64,000 nucleotides of DNA from Pseudomonas cichorii (GCF_015471405.1 NZ_BLVZ01000017.1:82345-146344); one strand, 5' to 3'. Counted from the first letter of the stretch, positions 18,646 through 27,105 are shown. The notes: generated by a model from the sequence alone, not told the origin. Numbers and translations: made by a program.

Positions 18646-19789
18646 CAACCTCATCCTCTTCTGCCTCATCAAGCAACTCGCGTACTTTCGCCCTATCTAG
18701 CTTAAGCAAATCCGACATTTGCCCTTCGCTGATTAGATCCTTTTTCCAGGCATCGATAGCTAACAAAAAAAGCCTAGTTGATTGCGCGCCTTCCATAGGC
18801 GTGGAATCTTGAGCTATCGTGCCTAGTACCTGCTGGGCTTGGTCGTCGGTTATACCGCCATTATCCATGAACCAATCCCACGTTCCCTTTTTCGTCAGAT
18901 CTAATTCTTCAAGCCTCATCACCATTGCCTGGCGTGAAATGCCAAAGAAACTAGCGAGCAGGATGATGTGCCGACGAGTGAGGTGGGTTGATCCAATGGT
19001 CACTTCCTTGAACTTTTCCATGACAGTGCGGGCAGGCGTCAGAAAAGCACTACCGAAAGCATTCGCGTAACGTTCTTCACGCGAGTTCTCATGCTTTTCG
19101 GCTTGATAGATCTCGGGCTGACGTCGCGTCGCTATAAAGTGCCCGAGCTCGTGGGCGCCAGTCTGGGTTTGACGATCCTTCCGATGTACTGCATTTATTA
19201 GCATACAGGCGCCAACGGCGTCGTCATAGGCAAATAGCCCAGACACTTTCGATTCAAGTCTCCGGCTATAGACACGAATTCCAAGTTGCATCTCTATGAG
19301 TGAAAACAGATCTTGGATGGGGCTCTCGCCGAGCCCTAGCCAGCTTCGGAGGCTATGAGCATCGTGCTCTGCTTGTTTGCGTACATCGCCTGGTAAGATG
19401 CTTTTTTCGGTCGGATAATTCGAGGTTTTCCGAACACCTAAAATGTTTTCAAGTTCTACTTCCGCCCTGACGAGATCATTCAACATCCGAGCAGCTTGGT
19501 CGATGCCTGCATCACCAGTGTCTGGGAGTGAGCGGAAGCGAGGAACAAGGTCCACATGGACCGCTTCTCGGCGTAGCAAAGAGTTAGCAGATACTCCATA
19601 ACAGCGGCTAAGCATCTGGATCTCGTCAAGCTTTGCAGAGCGCTGTCCTTTTTCAATAGCCACAAGAGTGGTTCGAGCAAAGCCAACTGCTTTGGCCGCT
19701 GCGTCTTGGGTCATGGCCGCGGTTTCGCGCGCGACCTTTAGTCGTTCACCCAGTTCACCTGGGTTCAGTTCATAGTTTGGTTTGGTCAT
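18620..19789 (-). CDS. XRE-family regulator fused to an ImmA/IrrE Zn-peptidase
   Basis: 389 aa from the ATG at 19789. This start is chosen because it forms a 4-bp ATGA overlap with the upstream stop and gives a normal HTH start. Residues about 13-70 are an XRE helix-turn-helix, and residues 213-217 are HELGH, the zinc-peptidase motif of COG2856. ImmA-type proteins cleave a repressor or partner when a signal (often DNA damage or phage) appears. In this protein both parts are in one chain, so it may repress the palindromic promoter at 21756-21800 and also release it. It lies third in the cassette, between the QueC-like and PIN-like genes. Confidence 0.85.
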   Translation of the reverse strand: MTKPNYELNPGELGERLKVARETAAMTQDAAAKAVGFARTTLVAIEKGQRSAKLDEIQMLSRCYGVSANSLLRREAVHVDLVPRFRSLPDTGDAGIDQAARMLNDLVRAEVELENILGVRKTSNYPTEKSILPGDVRKQAEHDAHSLRSWLGLGESPIQDLFSLIEMQLGIRVYSRRLESKVSGLFAYDDAVGACMLINAVHRKDRQTQTGAHELGHFIATRRQPEIYQAEKHENSREERYANAFGSAFLTPARTVMEKFKEVTIGSTHLTRRHIILLASFFGISRQAMVMRLEELDLTKKGTWDWFMDNGGITDDQAQQVLGTIAQDSTPMEGAQSTRLFLLAIDAWKKDLISEGQMSDLLKLDRAKVRELLDEAEEDEVDDLFKLSH

Positions 19790-21159
19790 GATGCGCCATC
19801 TATCCACTTCCTCACGAACGACTCTGATCTCATATCGCTCGTGAACGCTGACCATTCCTTGGCATGTTGCTGCAAGAGCCTGTCAAGGTTCTGCGCCACG
19901 GCATGTGGCGACTCGGCCAGAGCTCGAGCCAGTTCGCTCGTTCTGCGGCGTTTGATCAGTTCGTACTGCGAAGATTCCCGAATCGAAGAAAGGTGCTCGA
20001 AATGAAGTACCCCTGCGATAGCGTATTGTTGCAAGGCTTCGGTAAAACTGGTGAATTCTTTTGCTGCGCCTGACTTCCAGGTCGGACTATCTAGGGATTC
20101 CCACACATAATTCGTTGGTGGCTCTTCCAATCCTGCAGCGTGAACGCTAAGGCGGCGAAGCATACACGCGGCGCATATGCCGCACTGTCTTCTTGCGCCT
20201 GAAACGGCTACCTGCCGGGATTGCTGCCAGCACGACCTGGTCGTTATCCAATTCACGTTAGGGCCACAGGTTTCCACAAACTCGCGCAGGGTCTCGCCTT
20301 TCGTCATCCAAAGCCTGGGAAAGGTGTACTGGAATCGGTAACCAAGAAGTGCTTCGATAAAGCGCTCCATCAGCTTGGTGAAGACGGGGTGATTTCGATA
20401 GTCCTCATACCCATGTGCGACAGGAAGGAGCACAGGTGCAAGTGCACCTTGTCCGCTTTCGGGGATGATGGCCATTGGAGCATCAATTAGATACGCCGCA
20501 ACTGCCGATATGATACTGAATTTGAATCCGCGGCTGCGTGCACTTCTCTCAGCGCTTCTTGCATCATCAAGCTTGACTGAATATGGGATGGCCGTGAATG
20601 GAATCCTTTGGCGTTCCTTTTTTGAAATGTCGTGTTGTTTGCTCCCTATTCGAAGACGAATCAGGCGTTTACCTAGGCGCTTGCTCTCAAGCTCAGAGAC
20701 CGCACGTGAGTCCATTCCATCACTGAAGGCAATGACAGCCTCTGCATCGGAAGGAAAAGCTATTTGGCCTTGCGGCGGTCTCTGTGCAGCTTGTTTTCGA
20801 GGTCCAAAATTGAAATGCCAGTCGTCTCCGGTCAAAAGGTTCAGTGCGTTGACGAGCGCTCGGTTTACCTTGTTACTCGACCACCGCTCAACGTCGTGTA
20901 CTGGAGCGTGAACGATGAATCGACGGCCCCAATTCATGGAACTGCGGACAAGGTAGCGATCACAGAACTCAACTGCAGCTGATATGAGTAGTGCGTCATA
21001 CGTTACGGGCTCCCATTTGTCATGGGATGAGAAGGATGCGAGAGCCTCGAGGTCGAACTCGATGTTCTTCTCGATGTAACACGGGATTACGCCGTTTCTT
21101 TTGCGGGCGCCAGGTTCAAGTATATCTACAGCTATTTCCTTAGGCGGGAAGGTGTTCAT
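19786..21159 (-). CDS. QueC-like PP-loop ATPase (QatC/Cap9-like)
   Basis: 457 aa. The PP-loop signature is AFSDGMDS (about 145-151), a variant of SGGxDS that binds ATP for adenylation. The C-terminal zinc motif is a RSCW cysteine followed by CGICAAC (about 310-332), exactly the QueC layout. QueC makes preQ0 in queuosine synthesis, but the protein is twice QueC length and no other que gene is near. Long QueC homologues are components of Qat and type IV CBASS immunity, where modification of protein N-termini with a deazaguanine has been reported. The IPESGQGAL segment near 235 sits where those homologues carry a similar motif. The ATG at 21159 overlaps the upstream TGA by one base; a GTG at 21162 would give a 4-bp overlap. 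Confidence 0.75.
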   Translation of the reverse strand: MNTFPPKEIAVDILEPGARKRNGVIPCYIEKNIEFDLEALASFSSHDKWEPVTYDALLISAAVEFCDRYLVRSSMNWGRRFIVHAPVHDVERWSSNKVNRALVNALNLLTGDDWHFNFGPRKQAAQRPPQGQIAFPSDAEAVIAFSDGMDSRAVSELESKRLGKRLIRLRIGSKQHDISKKERQRIPFTAIPYSVKLDDARSAERSARSRGFKFSIISAVAAYLIDAPMAIIPESGQGALAPVLLPVAHGYEDYRNHPVFTKLMERFIEALLGYRFQYTFPRLWMTKGETLREFVETCGPNVNWITTRSCWQQSRQVAVSGARRQCGICAACMLRRLSVHAAGLEEPPTNYVWESLDSPTWKSGAAKEFTSFTEALQQYAIAGVLHFEHLSSIRESSQYELIKRRRTSELARALAESPHAVAQNLDRLLQQHAKEWSAFTSDMRSESFVRKWIDGAS

Positions 21160-21728
21160 CACAACGATACCCCGTCATCAAGACCTTCCATCTTCCTCGG
21201 TGGAGCGATTCGTACGGGCTCTGGGCCAACAAGATCCAGACCGAGCTGGGTGCTCGATAGAGTAGAAATGGCATTCTGTAGTCTCTTACTCACGTGCTCT
21301 GCTCTTCGCTCGTTTGAGTCGCGAAGGTAGTGTTCTTCAATCGACCGTATGTTCGCGTGGCAGCGGTCTTTGGCGGCGAGGCCTACTGCCTCATGGAATG
21401 CTTCAATTCCAAATTTCCCTTCATGGATAAGGGCGATGCTCCATTCCACAAGATTCGTTCCAAAAACGGAGGCTGCTGCAAATGCTTTCGCATCTTCAAG
21501 TTGCGTAAGCGCGATTTCTCGAATTTCCAGAGAGTTATCACAACCGGTAAACACTGCTTTCAGGGCTTCCATCAGGAGCCACGAGACCTCCATTTTGAAG
21601 TCACTGGCAACTGCATGCTTCGTAGCCTCAGCTATCTGGGAGGCATCGTAGGTGTCTTTGTCCGCACGCTTTGCCAGTTCTTTCCATGGCTTTCGCAGCT
21701 TCAAGCTTCTATGTGGCCCATCGCTCAT
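21159..21728 (-). CDS. Unknown 189-aa protein, first gene of the QueC-like cassette
   Basis: No family recognised. The protein is mostly helical by composition, charged, without membrane segments or cysteine motifs. It is the first gene after the palindromic promoter and is translationally coupled to the QueC-like gene. The ATG at 21728 follows a G-rich GGGGGCTGGA. By position it could be the substrate or partner of the QueC-like enzyme, much as small uncharacterised proteins accompany QatC. That is inference from gene order only. Confidence 0.65.
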   Translation of the reverse strand: MSDGPHRSLKLRKPWKELAKRADKDTYDASQIAEATKHAVASDFKMEVSWLLMEALKAVFTGCDNSLEIREIALTQLEDAKAFAAASVFGTNLVEWSIALIHEGKFGIEAFHEAVGLAAKDRCHANIRSIEEHYLRDSNERRAEHVSKRLQNAISTLSSTQLGLDLVGPEPVRIAPPRKMEGLDDGVSL

Positions 21729-21755
21729 TTCGTCCAGCCCCCAGTGAATACCGGT

Positions 21756-21800
21756 TTTGACATTGTCAGATATTAGTACTAAAAATCTGACAATGTCAAA
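21756..21800 (-). promoter_or_regulatory. Palindromic operator-promoter of the QueC-like cassette
   Basis: Perfect 16-bp arms (21756-21771 and 21785-21800) flank a 13-bp centre. On the minus strand a perfect -35 TTGACA (21799-21794) and a TAATAT -10 (21775-21770) are 18 bp apart, so the promoter sits within the palindrome. The same arms give TTGACA 17 bp before TAAAAA on the plus strand. The layout suits repression by a dimeric HTH protein, most simply the XRE-ImmA protein encoded by the cassette. Confidence 0.75.
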
Positions 21801-21888
21801 GGCGCAATTGGAAACAAGGATGTGCCCGATGATTTCGGTTTCTCAATAGAGTAGAAGCTGATTTTCGTCAGCGCATAGGACATGCCAT

Positions 21889-22255
21889 TTATGCGCGGGG
21901 GGTACGGATGAGTCGGTAGCCTTCAATGCAAAACCAGTCTGAGTCTCTGAGCCCTTCGTACAGGGCAGTTTTCCAAGAGCTGGTGTCACGGGCGTATCGC
22001 GAACGAAATTGACCATCAAGATGCTGGCGAACCCCATCGGGGCCTGAGCTAGCTCCGACCTCCTCAAGCGAATAAGAGATATCTGCCATTTCACTGGCAG
22101 CTTGTGCAGCGTAGAGCTCACCGAGGCCCATAACTCGAAAATGATGATGCACGCGTTTTGTGAGCACTTCCGTGTGTGTTAAATGCTGGCGCAGGGGGCT
22201 GAGAATCACCGAATAGCGCCCGGCGCATCTCTTCTTCCGTCAATTCTGTATTCAT
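21889..22255 (-). pseudogene. Decayed small gene, apparently frameshifted
   Basis: An N-terminal segment MNTELTEEEMRRALFGDS (ATG at 22255) looks like a real protein start but stops at 22118. Protein-like sequence continues in another frame down to 21889 (segment VLTKRVHHHFRVMGLGEL onwards). A frameshift near 22150-22180 would join them. The family is not recognised. It may instead be two unrelated short ORFs, hence the low confidence. Confidence 0.3.
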
Positions 22256-22570
22256 AACATTTCTCAGAAGGGCGTTATGTACAACCATGCAGATTCTATC
22301 AGCGTGGTCGGACTCTGCATTATTCGTCGCTAGGTCAGACCTGAAGCGGTGCAGGGCCACCAGTCAACGTCGAGCGTCATCATCTGGCTGGCAGCTTCAT
22401 TCGATGTATAGCTTATTGGTACTGCATGCTTGTTTTATCACTGCTTCACATTTACGCTTTGTCCCGCCACGGTCAATCCCGTGGACGGGTGTCAGAACCT
22501 GAATTGTTCGAGGCGCATAGCGCCATAGCCAGCTATTAGGTGCTTACATAGGCTTAGCTGCTGCTTTTCT

Positions 22571-22650
22571 ATGGCGGTCCGTGCGGGGCAGGCTTCGGCC
22601 TGGCCGGTTCCCTCGGACGCCGGTTTCTGACCCCCGTACGGTCCGCCACC
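22571..22650. ncRNA. Candidate structured RNA or leader
   Basis: An 80-nt segment closes on itself: GGCGGTCCGT (22573-22582) pairs with ACGGTCCGCC (22638-22647) at 9 of 10 positions. Inside is a CAGGC-TTCG-GCCTG hairpin (22589-22602) with a stable UUCG loop. It lies about 140 nt upstream of the 178-aa gene. Structure and GC skew suggest a functional RNA or a cis element of the island. No Rfam family is claimed. Confidence 0.4.
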
Positions 22651-22788
22651 CATTTCGTGTCAGAACGGCTGGGTGGACGGCTCCTTAACTGTCCGAGGAG
22701 ATAAGGAAAATGACCTGTCCCCCTTTTAAGCTCGTGCGCCACCCCGGTCAAATGATTCAAGCTGCAAACCATCTCGGAGGATTCCGCG

Positions 22789-23325
22789 ATGTTTGATCTT
22801 TCGCTTCTCATTGGCCTCCCCAAACCTAACAGCATCGATACTTCATCGCTTACCCCTGAAGATGCAGCGATTAAACTACGGCAGGCTGCAATACTTCGGC
22901 TTAATGGAGCACAGAGCGTCCTGCTTCATTTTCCACAGGATGTTGAGCTGGCGGTAGAGCTGTTGGACGACGCGGCTGTGTTGTTCGACAAGGCGTTTCG
23001 ATGTTTGTCCGGTATCCCAGCTCAGCGCGTTCATCAACAGGTTGGTGAGTACGTCTCTGTCCCTTCAGCTGAAGGCTGTCCTGGTCTTCGAACACCATGG
23101 GGCAATGAATTCCGCCCGATGATTGAGGACGGCGTTCGGTGCGCTGAGACCTGGCTCGATGGTTCATCATTGCCGCTGTGGTGGGCACTGGCGCAAAATC
23201 GAAAGCATCATCGTCCAGGTGATCCCCAAGAAGCATTTGAAGCAGGTTTTCTGCTGCGGTTGCAGCAGACACTGATCATGCGACGTGAGGCCGTCACTTC
23301 TCAATCAACCCGCTTTGATGCCTGA
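22789..23325 (+). CDS. Hypothetical island protein, 178 aa
   Basis: Good start with GGAGG 8 nt before the ATG. Soluble and mixed alpha by composition, with a Trp-rich WWALAQNRKHH segment near residue 127. No family recognised. It is a stand-alone gene preceded by about 140 nt of non-coding DNA and the structured element at 22571-22650, and is followed by a long hairpin (23362-23405). Proteins like this are common cargo in Pseudomonas integrative elements; no function can be offered. Confidence 0.6.
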   Translation: MFDLSLLIGLPKPNSIDTSSLTPEDAAIKLRQAAILRLNGAQSVLLHFPQDVELAVELLDDAAVLFDKAFRCLSGIPAQRVHQQVGEYVSVPSAEGCPGLRTPWGNEFRPMIEDGVRCAETWLDGSSLPLWWALAQNRKHHRPGDPQEAFEAGFLLRLQQTLIMRREAVTSQSTRFDA

Positions 23326-23361
23326 GTCTGTAATTGACGTTTGAGATTTGCTTTTCCGCCA

Positions 23362-23405
23362 AACCCTCCGATCAAGCGATCTTTGATCGCGCCGATCGGA
23401 GGGTT
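23362..23405. terminator. Long hairpin, probable terminator
   Basis: Perfect 12-bp arms (23362-23373 and 23394-23405) enclose a second hairpin GCGATC-TTT-GATCGC (23376-23390). It lies 36 bp after the stop of the 178-aa gene. There is no long T run, so Rho-independent action is uncertain. Confidence 0.45.
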
Positions 23406-23565
23406 CACTCGCTTTTCTCGAAGCTGCGGCGTTCCACCCTCCCATTTTCAATTTGACGAACGCCACACTTGCTTTCCCACGTCAGTAATTCCCTGCAACC
23501 TTTATCAAGCGCAGCGCCATTTCAGTGTATGTGCGGATCTCTTCGTTGGGCATGGATGTAGGAGT

Positions 23566-23643
23566 GGCGACAGCGGCGACGCTGGCGACAACCCACGTAG
23601 AACGTGGCCTGGAGCATGGCGACAATACTGGCGACAGTCGCCA
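23566..23643. repeat. GGCGACA short-repeat cluster (left)
   Basis: GGCGACA occurs at 23566, 23584, 23618 and 23630, with a near copy (GGCGACG) at 23575 and an inverted AGTCGCC at 23637. The same heptamer, inverted, recurs at 25853-25934 beyond the DUF3987 gene. Confidence 0.6.
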
Positions 23644-23933
23644 CTTTCTGAGCACTTCGGCAGTGACGCTTGACCGCTTTTTCGAGTGAGTATAAAAATT
23701 GGCGCACGGATCGCTGTCGTTGACAGCACCTGCCCAGTTAGCCAGAACCTTTAAGGCTACGCCACTTGTGTGGTGGTTCTCCCGAAGTGCGATTAGCGTC
23801 CGGCGGCTCGCACGGTCACTCCACAAGAGTGATGGATGCCTACTCGACTGATCTGCCCACTGCGGCAGACGATGGACCTTCCTCGCTGCACTGCAGCAAC
23901 CTCACCTCTCGACGCACCTCGCTGCGCCAGACT

Positions 23934-23968
23934 GCGCCCGTCTCTTTCTTCTGGAAAGAGACGGGCGC
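23934..23968. other. Strong hairpin of unknown role
   Basis: Perfect 14-bp arms (23934-23947, 23955-23968) with a 7-nt loop. It has no flanking T run on either strand. It could be a terminator remnant, an RNA structure or a protein-binding site. Confidence 0.45.
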
Positions 23969-24391
23969 TCGTATCACTGCTGCAATCCACGTCGTACAGG
24001 GCATTGCCGCAATTCTCCTCGTGACAATCGGCCTGACAAATCAGATTCGTCACCCTCCGCAACAGCACAGGCACTGGTGCTGCAGCCTATGGAAAGGCTG
24101 CACCTGACTGACAGTCAGGCATGCCCCAGGTGTCGATGTTGTTGCCTTCTCCCGCTCAGGATCTCCAGGTGCCGAACTCGTCAGTCGGCATAGCCTCTAC
24201 CCGCCCGCATCTTCGGATGCGTCTAAGGAGGCCAGATTCATGGGGTCATGCCCTTGCTCCCGGTCGTAAGGAGCCGTTCGTTCCACGTCAGTGAACACCT
24301 CACAGGCCGCAGGGGCCTTGATCCCTGATAACACTCAACAGCCGTGGCGGGACTACGTGAGGACAACCAGCAATGAACGAGGAGACGGCCC

Positions 24392-25798
24392 ATGCAGCAG
24401 TTAGATCCGAAGCTTGAACTACCACAACTACCTCGACCGCTGATTGAGTCGAATCCCGTGGCCCAGCCTTATCCGGTGCAGGCACTGGGTGGGATTCTTG
24501 GGCCTGCAGTCGAACGCATGGCTGAGGTCATCGGGGTGCCCCAGGCATTGGCTGCACAATCGGTGCTGGCTGCTTCGGCGCTGGCTACTCAAGGTCATGC
24601 GGGCTTACAGCTCGATGGGAGAAATTATCCGCTGTCGCTGTACCTGATCACCGTGGCCGCATCCGGCGATCGCAAAACGGCGGCAGATCGTTTTGCATTG
24701 CTGCCCGCACGGCAATGGGAGCGTGAGCAGTGGCAGCGCTATCGCGAACAACTCGCCCGGTACCGTGTCGCGCAGCGACAGGCGCAGCGTATCAACCCTG
24801 GCGATCCCAACCCCACAAACGGCGTACCGCTTGAAGCGGAGCCCTCAGCACCTAGGCTGATCACCACGGATCCGACTATCGAGGCCCTGATCAAGGGACT
24901 CTGCCATGACTTGCCGAGCATGGGCCTGTTCTGTGACGAGGGGGGACAATTCCTCGGTAGCAGCACCATGAGTCGGGATAACCGTTTGAAAGCGGTTACG
25001 ACCTTGTCGTCACTCTGGGACGGCAGTCCGTTAGATCGCGCGCGGTCCATGGTGGGTGAAAGCTTGCGAGCTTACGATCGACGCCTGAGCCTGCACCTGA
25101 TGCTGCAACCGTATCTAGCCATGCAGTTACTCAGTGACCCGTTGCTGCAGGGGCAAGGCATTCTCGGTCGCTGCCTCATGACCTGGCCCACCAGCCTGGC
25201 CGGACAACGCAGTTATCAGGCTGTCGACTTGTCAAAAGACCTCGCCCTAAAGCGATATCACCACCGTCTTTCGGCCCTGTTTCATCAGCCTTGGTCACTT
25301 TCCACTGACGGTGCCTTGCGGCTGTCACCGCTGAGCCTCAGTCCATTGGCTCGTCGTCGCTGGATTGATCTGCATGATGCCATCGAAGCCCAGTTGGGTG
25401 AGTTTGGCGAGTTGGCAAGCGTACGGCCTAGCGGATCGAAGGCCGCCGACAACCTGCTGCGCGTCGCCGGCAATCTGGCAGTAGTGGAGGAGAGCAGCGT
25501 CGTGGAGGTCGACCATATCCAACGGGCCTCCGCTTTAGTCGGCTACTACCTTACCGAGATCCAGCGCCTGACTGAGCAGGAGCCAGTGTGTCGGGTAAAG
25601 GAAGAAGCAGATCGGCTGCTGCGCTGGCTGCAGGTCAAGAATTGGAAACGCTTCAGTATTCGAGAGCTGAATCGCAACGGCCCCCGCTTTGCCCGTAAAA
25701 GCAGTCGCCATGCCACCAAGCTGTTAGTCGAGTTGCTTGATCATCAGTGGCTGATCACCGACGGCCACACCTTCGAGGTGCGCCATGTTCAATCTTGA
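24392..25798 (+). CDS. DUF3987 / YfjI-like protein
   Basis: 468 aa. The N-terminal half matches the YfjI/DUF3987 family style: ALAAQSVLAASALATQGHA near residue 50, then YPLSLYLITVAASGDRKT near 80, a degenerate Walker-A-like loop. The family is common in phages, satellites and genomic islands and is suspected to act in replication (primase/helicase-associated), without firm biochemical proof. The C-terminal part could be a winged-helix domain. It overlaps the next ORF by 14 bp and precedes an integrase-domain gene, so it belongs to the mobility module of the island. Start chosen at the ATG with an upstream GAGGAGA. Confidence 0.75.
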   Translation: MQQLDPKLELPQLPRPLIESNPVAQPYPVQALGGILGPAVERMAEVIGVPQALAAQSVLAASALATQGHAGLQLDGRNYPLSLYLITVAASGDRKTAADRFALLPARQWEREQWQRYREQLARYRVAQRQAQRINPGDPNPTNGVPLEAEPSAPRLITTDPTIEALIKGLCHDLPSMGLFCDEGGQFLGSSTMSRDNRLKAVTTLSSLWDGSPLDRARSMVGESLRAYDRRLSLHLMLQPYLAMQLLSDPLLQGQGILGRCLMTWPTSLAGQRSYQAVDLSKDLALKRYHHRLSALFHQPWSLSTDGALRLSPLSLSPLARRRWIDLHDAIEAQLGEFGELASVRPSGSKAADNLLRVAGNLAVVEESSVVEVDHIQRASALVGYYLTEIQRLTEQEPVCRVKEEADRLLRWLQVKNWKRFSIRELNRNGPRFARKSSRHATKLLVELLDHQWLITDGHTFEVRHVQS

Positions 25799-26138
25799 TG
25801 AAGCGCTGCGCAACCATCTGGCTCAGCGCCAAAAGGAGCCGAAAGCGCGGGTTGTCGCCGCGACTGTCGCCACTTTGTCGCCACGCTCAAAGCGAAGCAG
25901 GACAAGGGTTGTCGCCGCTGTCGCCGATGTCGCTACCACCCGTAAAGCTATCACCCCGACGACAGCCATCATCCAATGCTTGAAAGAGGAGGGCGCGCAT
26001 CTCTACGTCACCGACAACACGCTATGTTTTCGCCCGACTGATTGGGCCCAGCTCGCCATCGTGAATGCGCATTGGCAAGCCCTCTTGCGTGTTCTCGCGG
26101 CAGTCGATCAGGAGCAGAAAAATGACTCGGGTCGGTAA
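25785..26138 (+). CDS. Hypothetical 117-aa protein with repeat-encoded linker
   Basis: The ATG lies inside the end of the DUF3987 gene. Residues 20-60 are a low-complexity Val/Ala/Thr/Arg stretch encoded by inverted GGCGACA repeats. The C-terminal 55 residues (EEGAHLYVTDNTLCFRP) look like a small folded domain. Homologue family not recognised. Its stop overlaps the integrase-domain gene by 17 bp, which suggests one operon. Confidence 0.55.
   Translation: MFNLDEALRNHLAQRQKEPKARVVAATVATLSPRSKRSRTRVVAAVADVATTRKAITPTTAIIQCLKEEGAHLYVTDNTLCFRPTDWAQLAIVNAHWQALLRVLAAVDQEQKNDSGR
25853..25934. repeat. TGTCGCC short-repeat cluster (right)
   Basis: TGTCGCC occurs at 25853, 25865, 25876, 25910 and 25919, plus TGTCGCT at 25928. 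These are inverted relative to the cluster at 23566-23643. The two share a longer match, GTCGCCACTTT. Here the repeats are coding. Confidence 0.6.
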
Positions 26139-27105
26139 GCGAGCGGGAAGAAATTTCGGCTTCGGTCGCCAGCTCAGCTATGCCGGACCGCAAGCACTGA
26201 AGGATCTGTTTGGCGACGGCCATTTCGCTACCGTCAAAGCCCATAGCGATCGTTGGCAGGCCTTCGTGAATTGGTGTCGATCCGAGGAAGGTCCGAGGCT
26301 CAATGACGCGCGGCAGATCGACCGTGACATCCTCATGCGGTACGCCACTTATGTGAGGGAGCAGGTTGATCAGGGCAACTTCGGCATTGCCACCGCGCAG
26401 AACCGCCTGTCCAGTGTGAACCGAACCATGGCCGCGCTGCGCGGTGATCAATACGTCAAAATCCCCAGTCCGAGCAAGGCGCTTGGCTTGCAGCGCTCAG
26501 GTGTGCGTAGTGAGGCCCCGCAAGGCCAAGACCGTGTCCAGATCGAGTTGATCGCACAGGCGTTGTCAGAGCGAGGCCAGCAATCGAGGGTCAGTGCCAT
26601 TGTGCTTCTCGCCCGGGAGACCGGCATGCGCCTGCGTGAAGCGATTTTGGCGGACCTGCCCCGACTGCAACGTGAGGCCGGGCAACTGGGCAAGATCAAC
26701 ATCCAAGACGGCACCAAAGGTGGTCGATCAGGCGCGTCAGCACCGCGCTGGATCGCGGTCACTGATCAAATCCGTGGCGCCTTGGATAGGGCCTGGGAGG
26801 CTTCACCCAGTGGCAGTCGGAATTTGTTGGCGCCCGACGAAAGCTACAAAGACTTCATTCAGACAGTCGTGCGACCGGCGCGGGACCTTCTGCATGAGCA
26901 TGGATTAAAAGGCTTTCATGAGCTGCGGGCGGCTTACGCTTGTGAGCGCTATGAGCAACTGACTGACTTCCCTGCACCCATCAATGGCGGTGGTAGGCAT
27001 CGAGAAGATCGCCAGCTCGATCAGCGTGCACGACAGCAAATCAGCCACGAGTTGGGACATAACCGCATCGATGTGGTGAGTGCCTACATCGGAGGTCGGC
27101 GATGA
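26122..27105 (+). CDS. Integrase-domain protein (tyrosine recombinase-like)
   Basis: 327 aa from the ATG at 26122, behind GGAG. The N-terminal core-binding segment is followed by RETGMRLREAILAD (first catalytic Arg), a KGGRSG lysine segment, FHELRAAYACERY (H-x-x-R equivalent) and HELGHNRIDVVSAYIG (His and probable nucleophile Tyr). It resembles the integrase-domain proteins (Integrase_1, PF12835 style) carried by Pseudomonas islands rather than the P4 class next door. It overlaps the previous gene and the following 89-aa gene (ATGA). It may act in island excision or resolution. Confidence 0.7.
   Translation: MTRVGKRAGRNFGFGRQLSYAGPQALKDLFGDGHFATVKAHSDRWQAFVNWCRSEEGPRLNDARQIDRDILMRYATYVREQVDQGNFGIATAQNRLSSVNRTMAALRGDQYVKIPSPSKALGLQRSGVRSEAPQGQDRVQIELIAQALSERGQQSRVSAIVLLARETGMRLREAILADLPRLQREAGQLGKINIQDGTKGGRSGASAPRWIAVTDQIRGALDRAWEASPSGSRNLLAPDESYKDFIQTVVRPARDLLHEHGLKGFHELRAAYACERYEQLTDFPAPINGGGRHREDRQLDQRARQQISHELGHNRIDVVSAYIGGRR

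Larger units (their letters stand above)
23406..24391. other. About 1 kb without a convincing gene, rich in hairpins and short repeats
   Basis: The ORFs here have no ribosome sites and low-complexity Arg/Ser/Cys-rich products, so I call none. What is visible: a cluster of GGCGACA repeats (23566-23643), a perfect 14-bp-stem hairpin at 23934-23968, a CGCATC-TTCG-GATGCG hairpin at 24206-24221, and a long leader just before the DUF3987 gene. The region may hold regulatory RNA, an origin, or a transfer-related site. Confidence 0.5.

Noticed and set aside
19790..19855. Longer N-terminus for the XRE-ImmA protein (start at 19855)
   Set aside because: The ATG at 19789 makes a 4-bp ATGA overlap and a standard HTH start; the extra 22 residues overlap the QueC-like gene.
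22560..22680. Naming the structured element as a known RNA family
   Set aside because: I could not match it with certainty to any family from memory, so only the structure is reported.
23482..23826. 114-aa minus-strand ORF over the GGCGACA repeats
   Set aside because: Low-complexity product driven by the repeats and no plausible start context.
23766..24107. 113-aa ORF in the non-coding gap
   Set aside because: No ribosome site, Arg/Ser/His-rich product, and it reads through strong hairpins.
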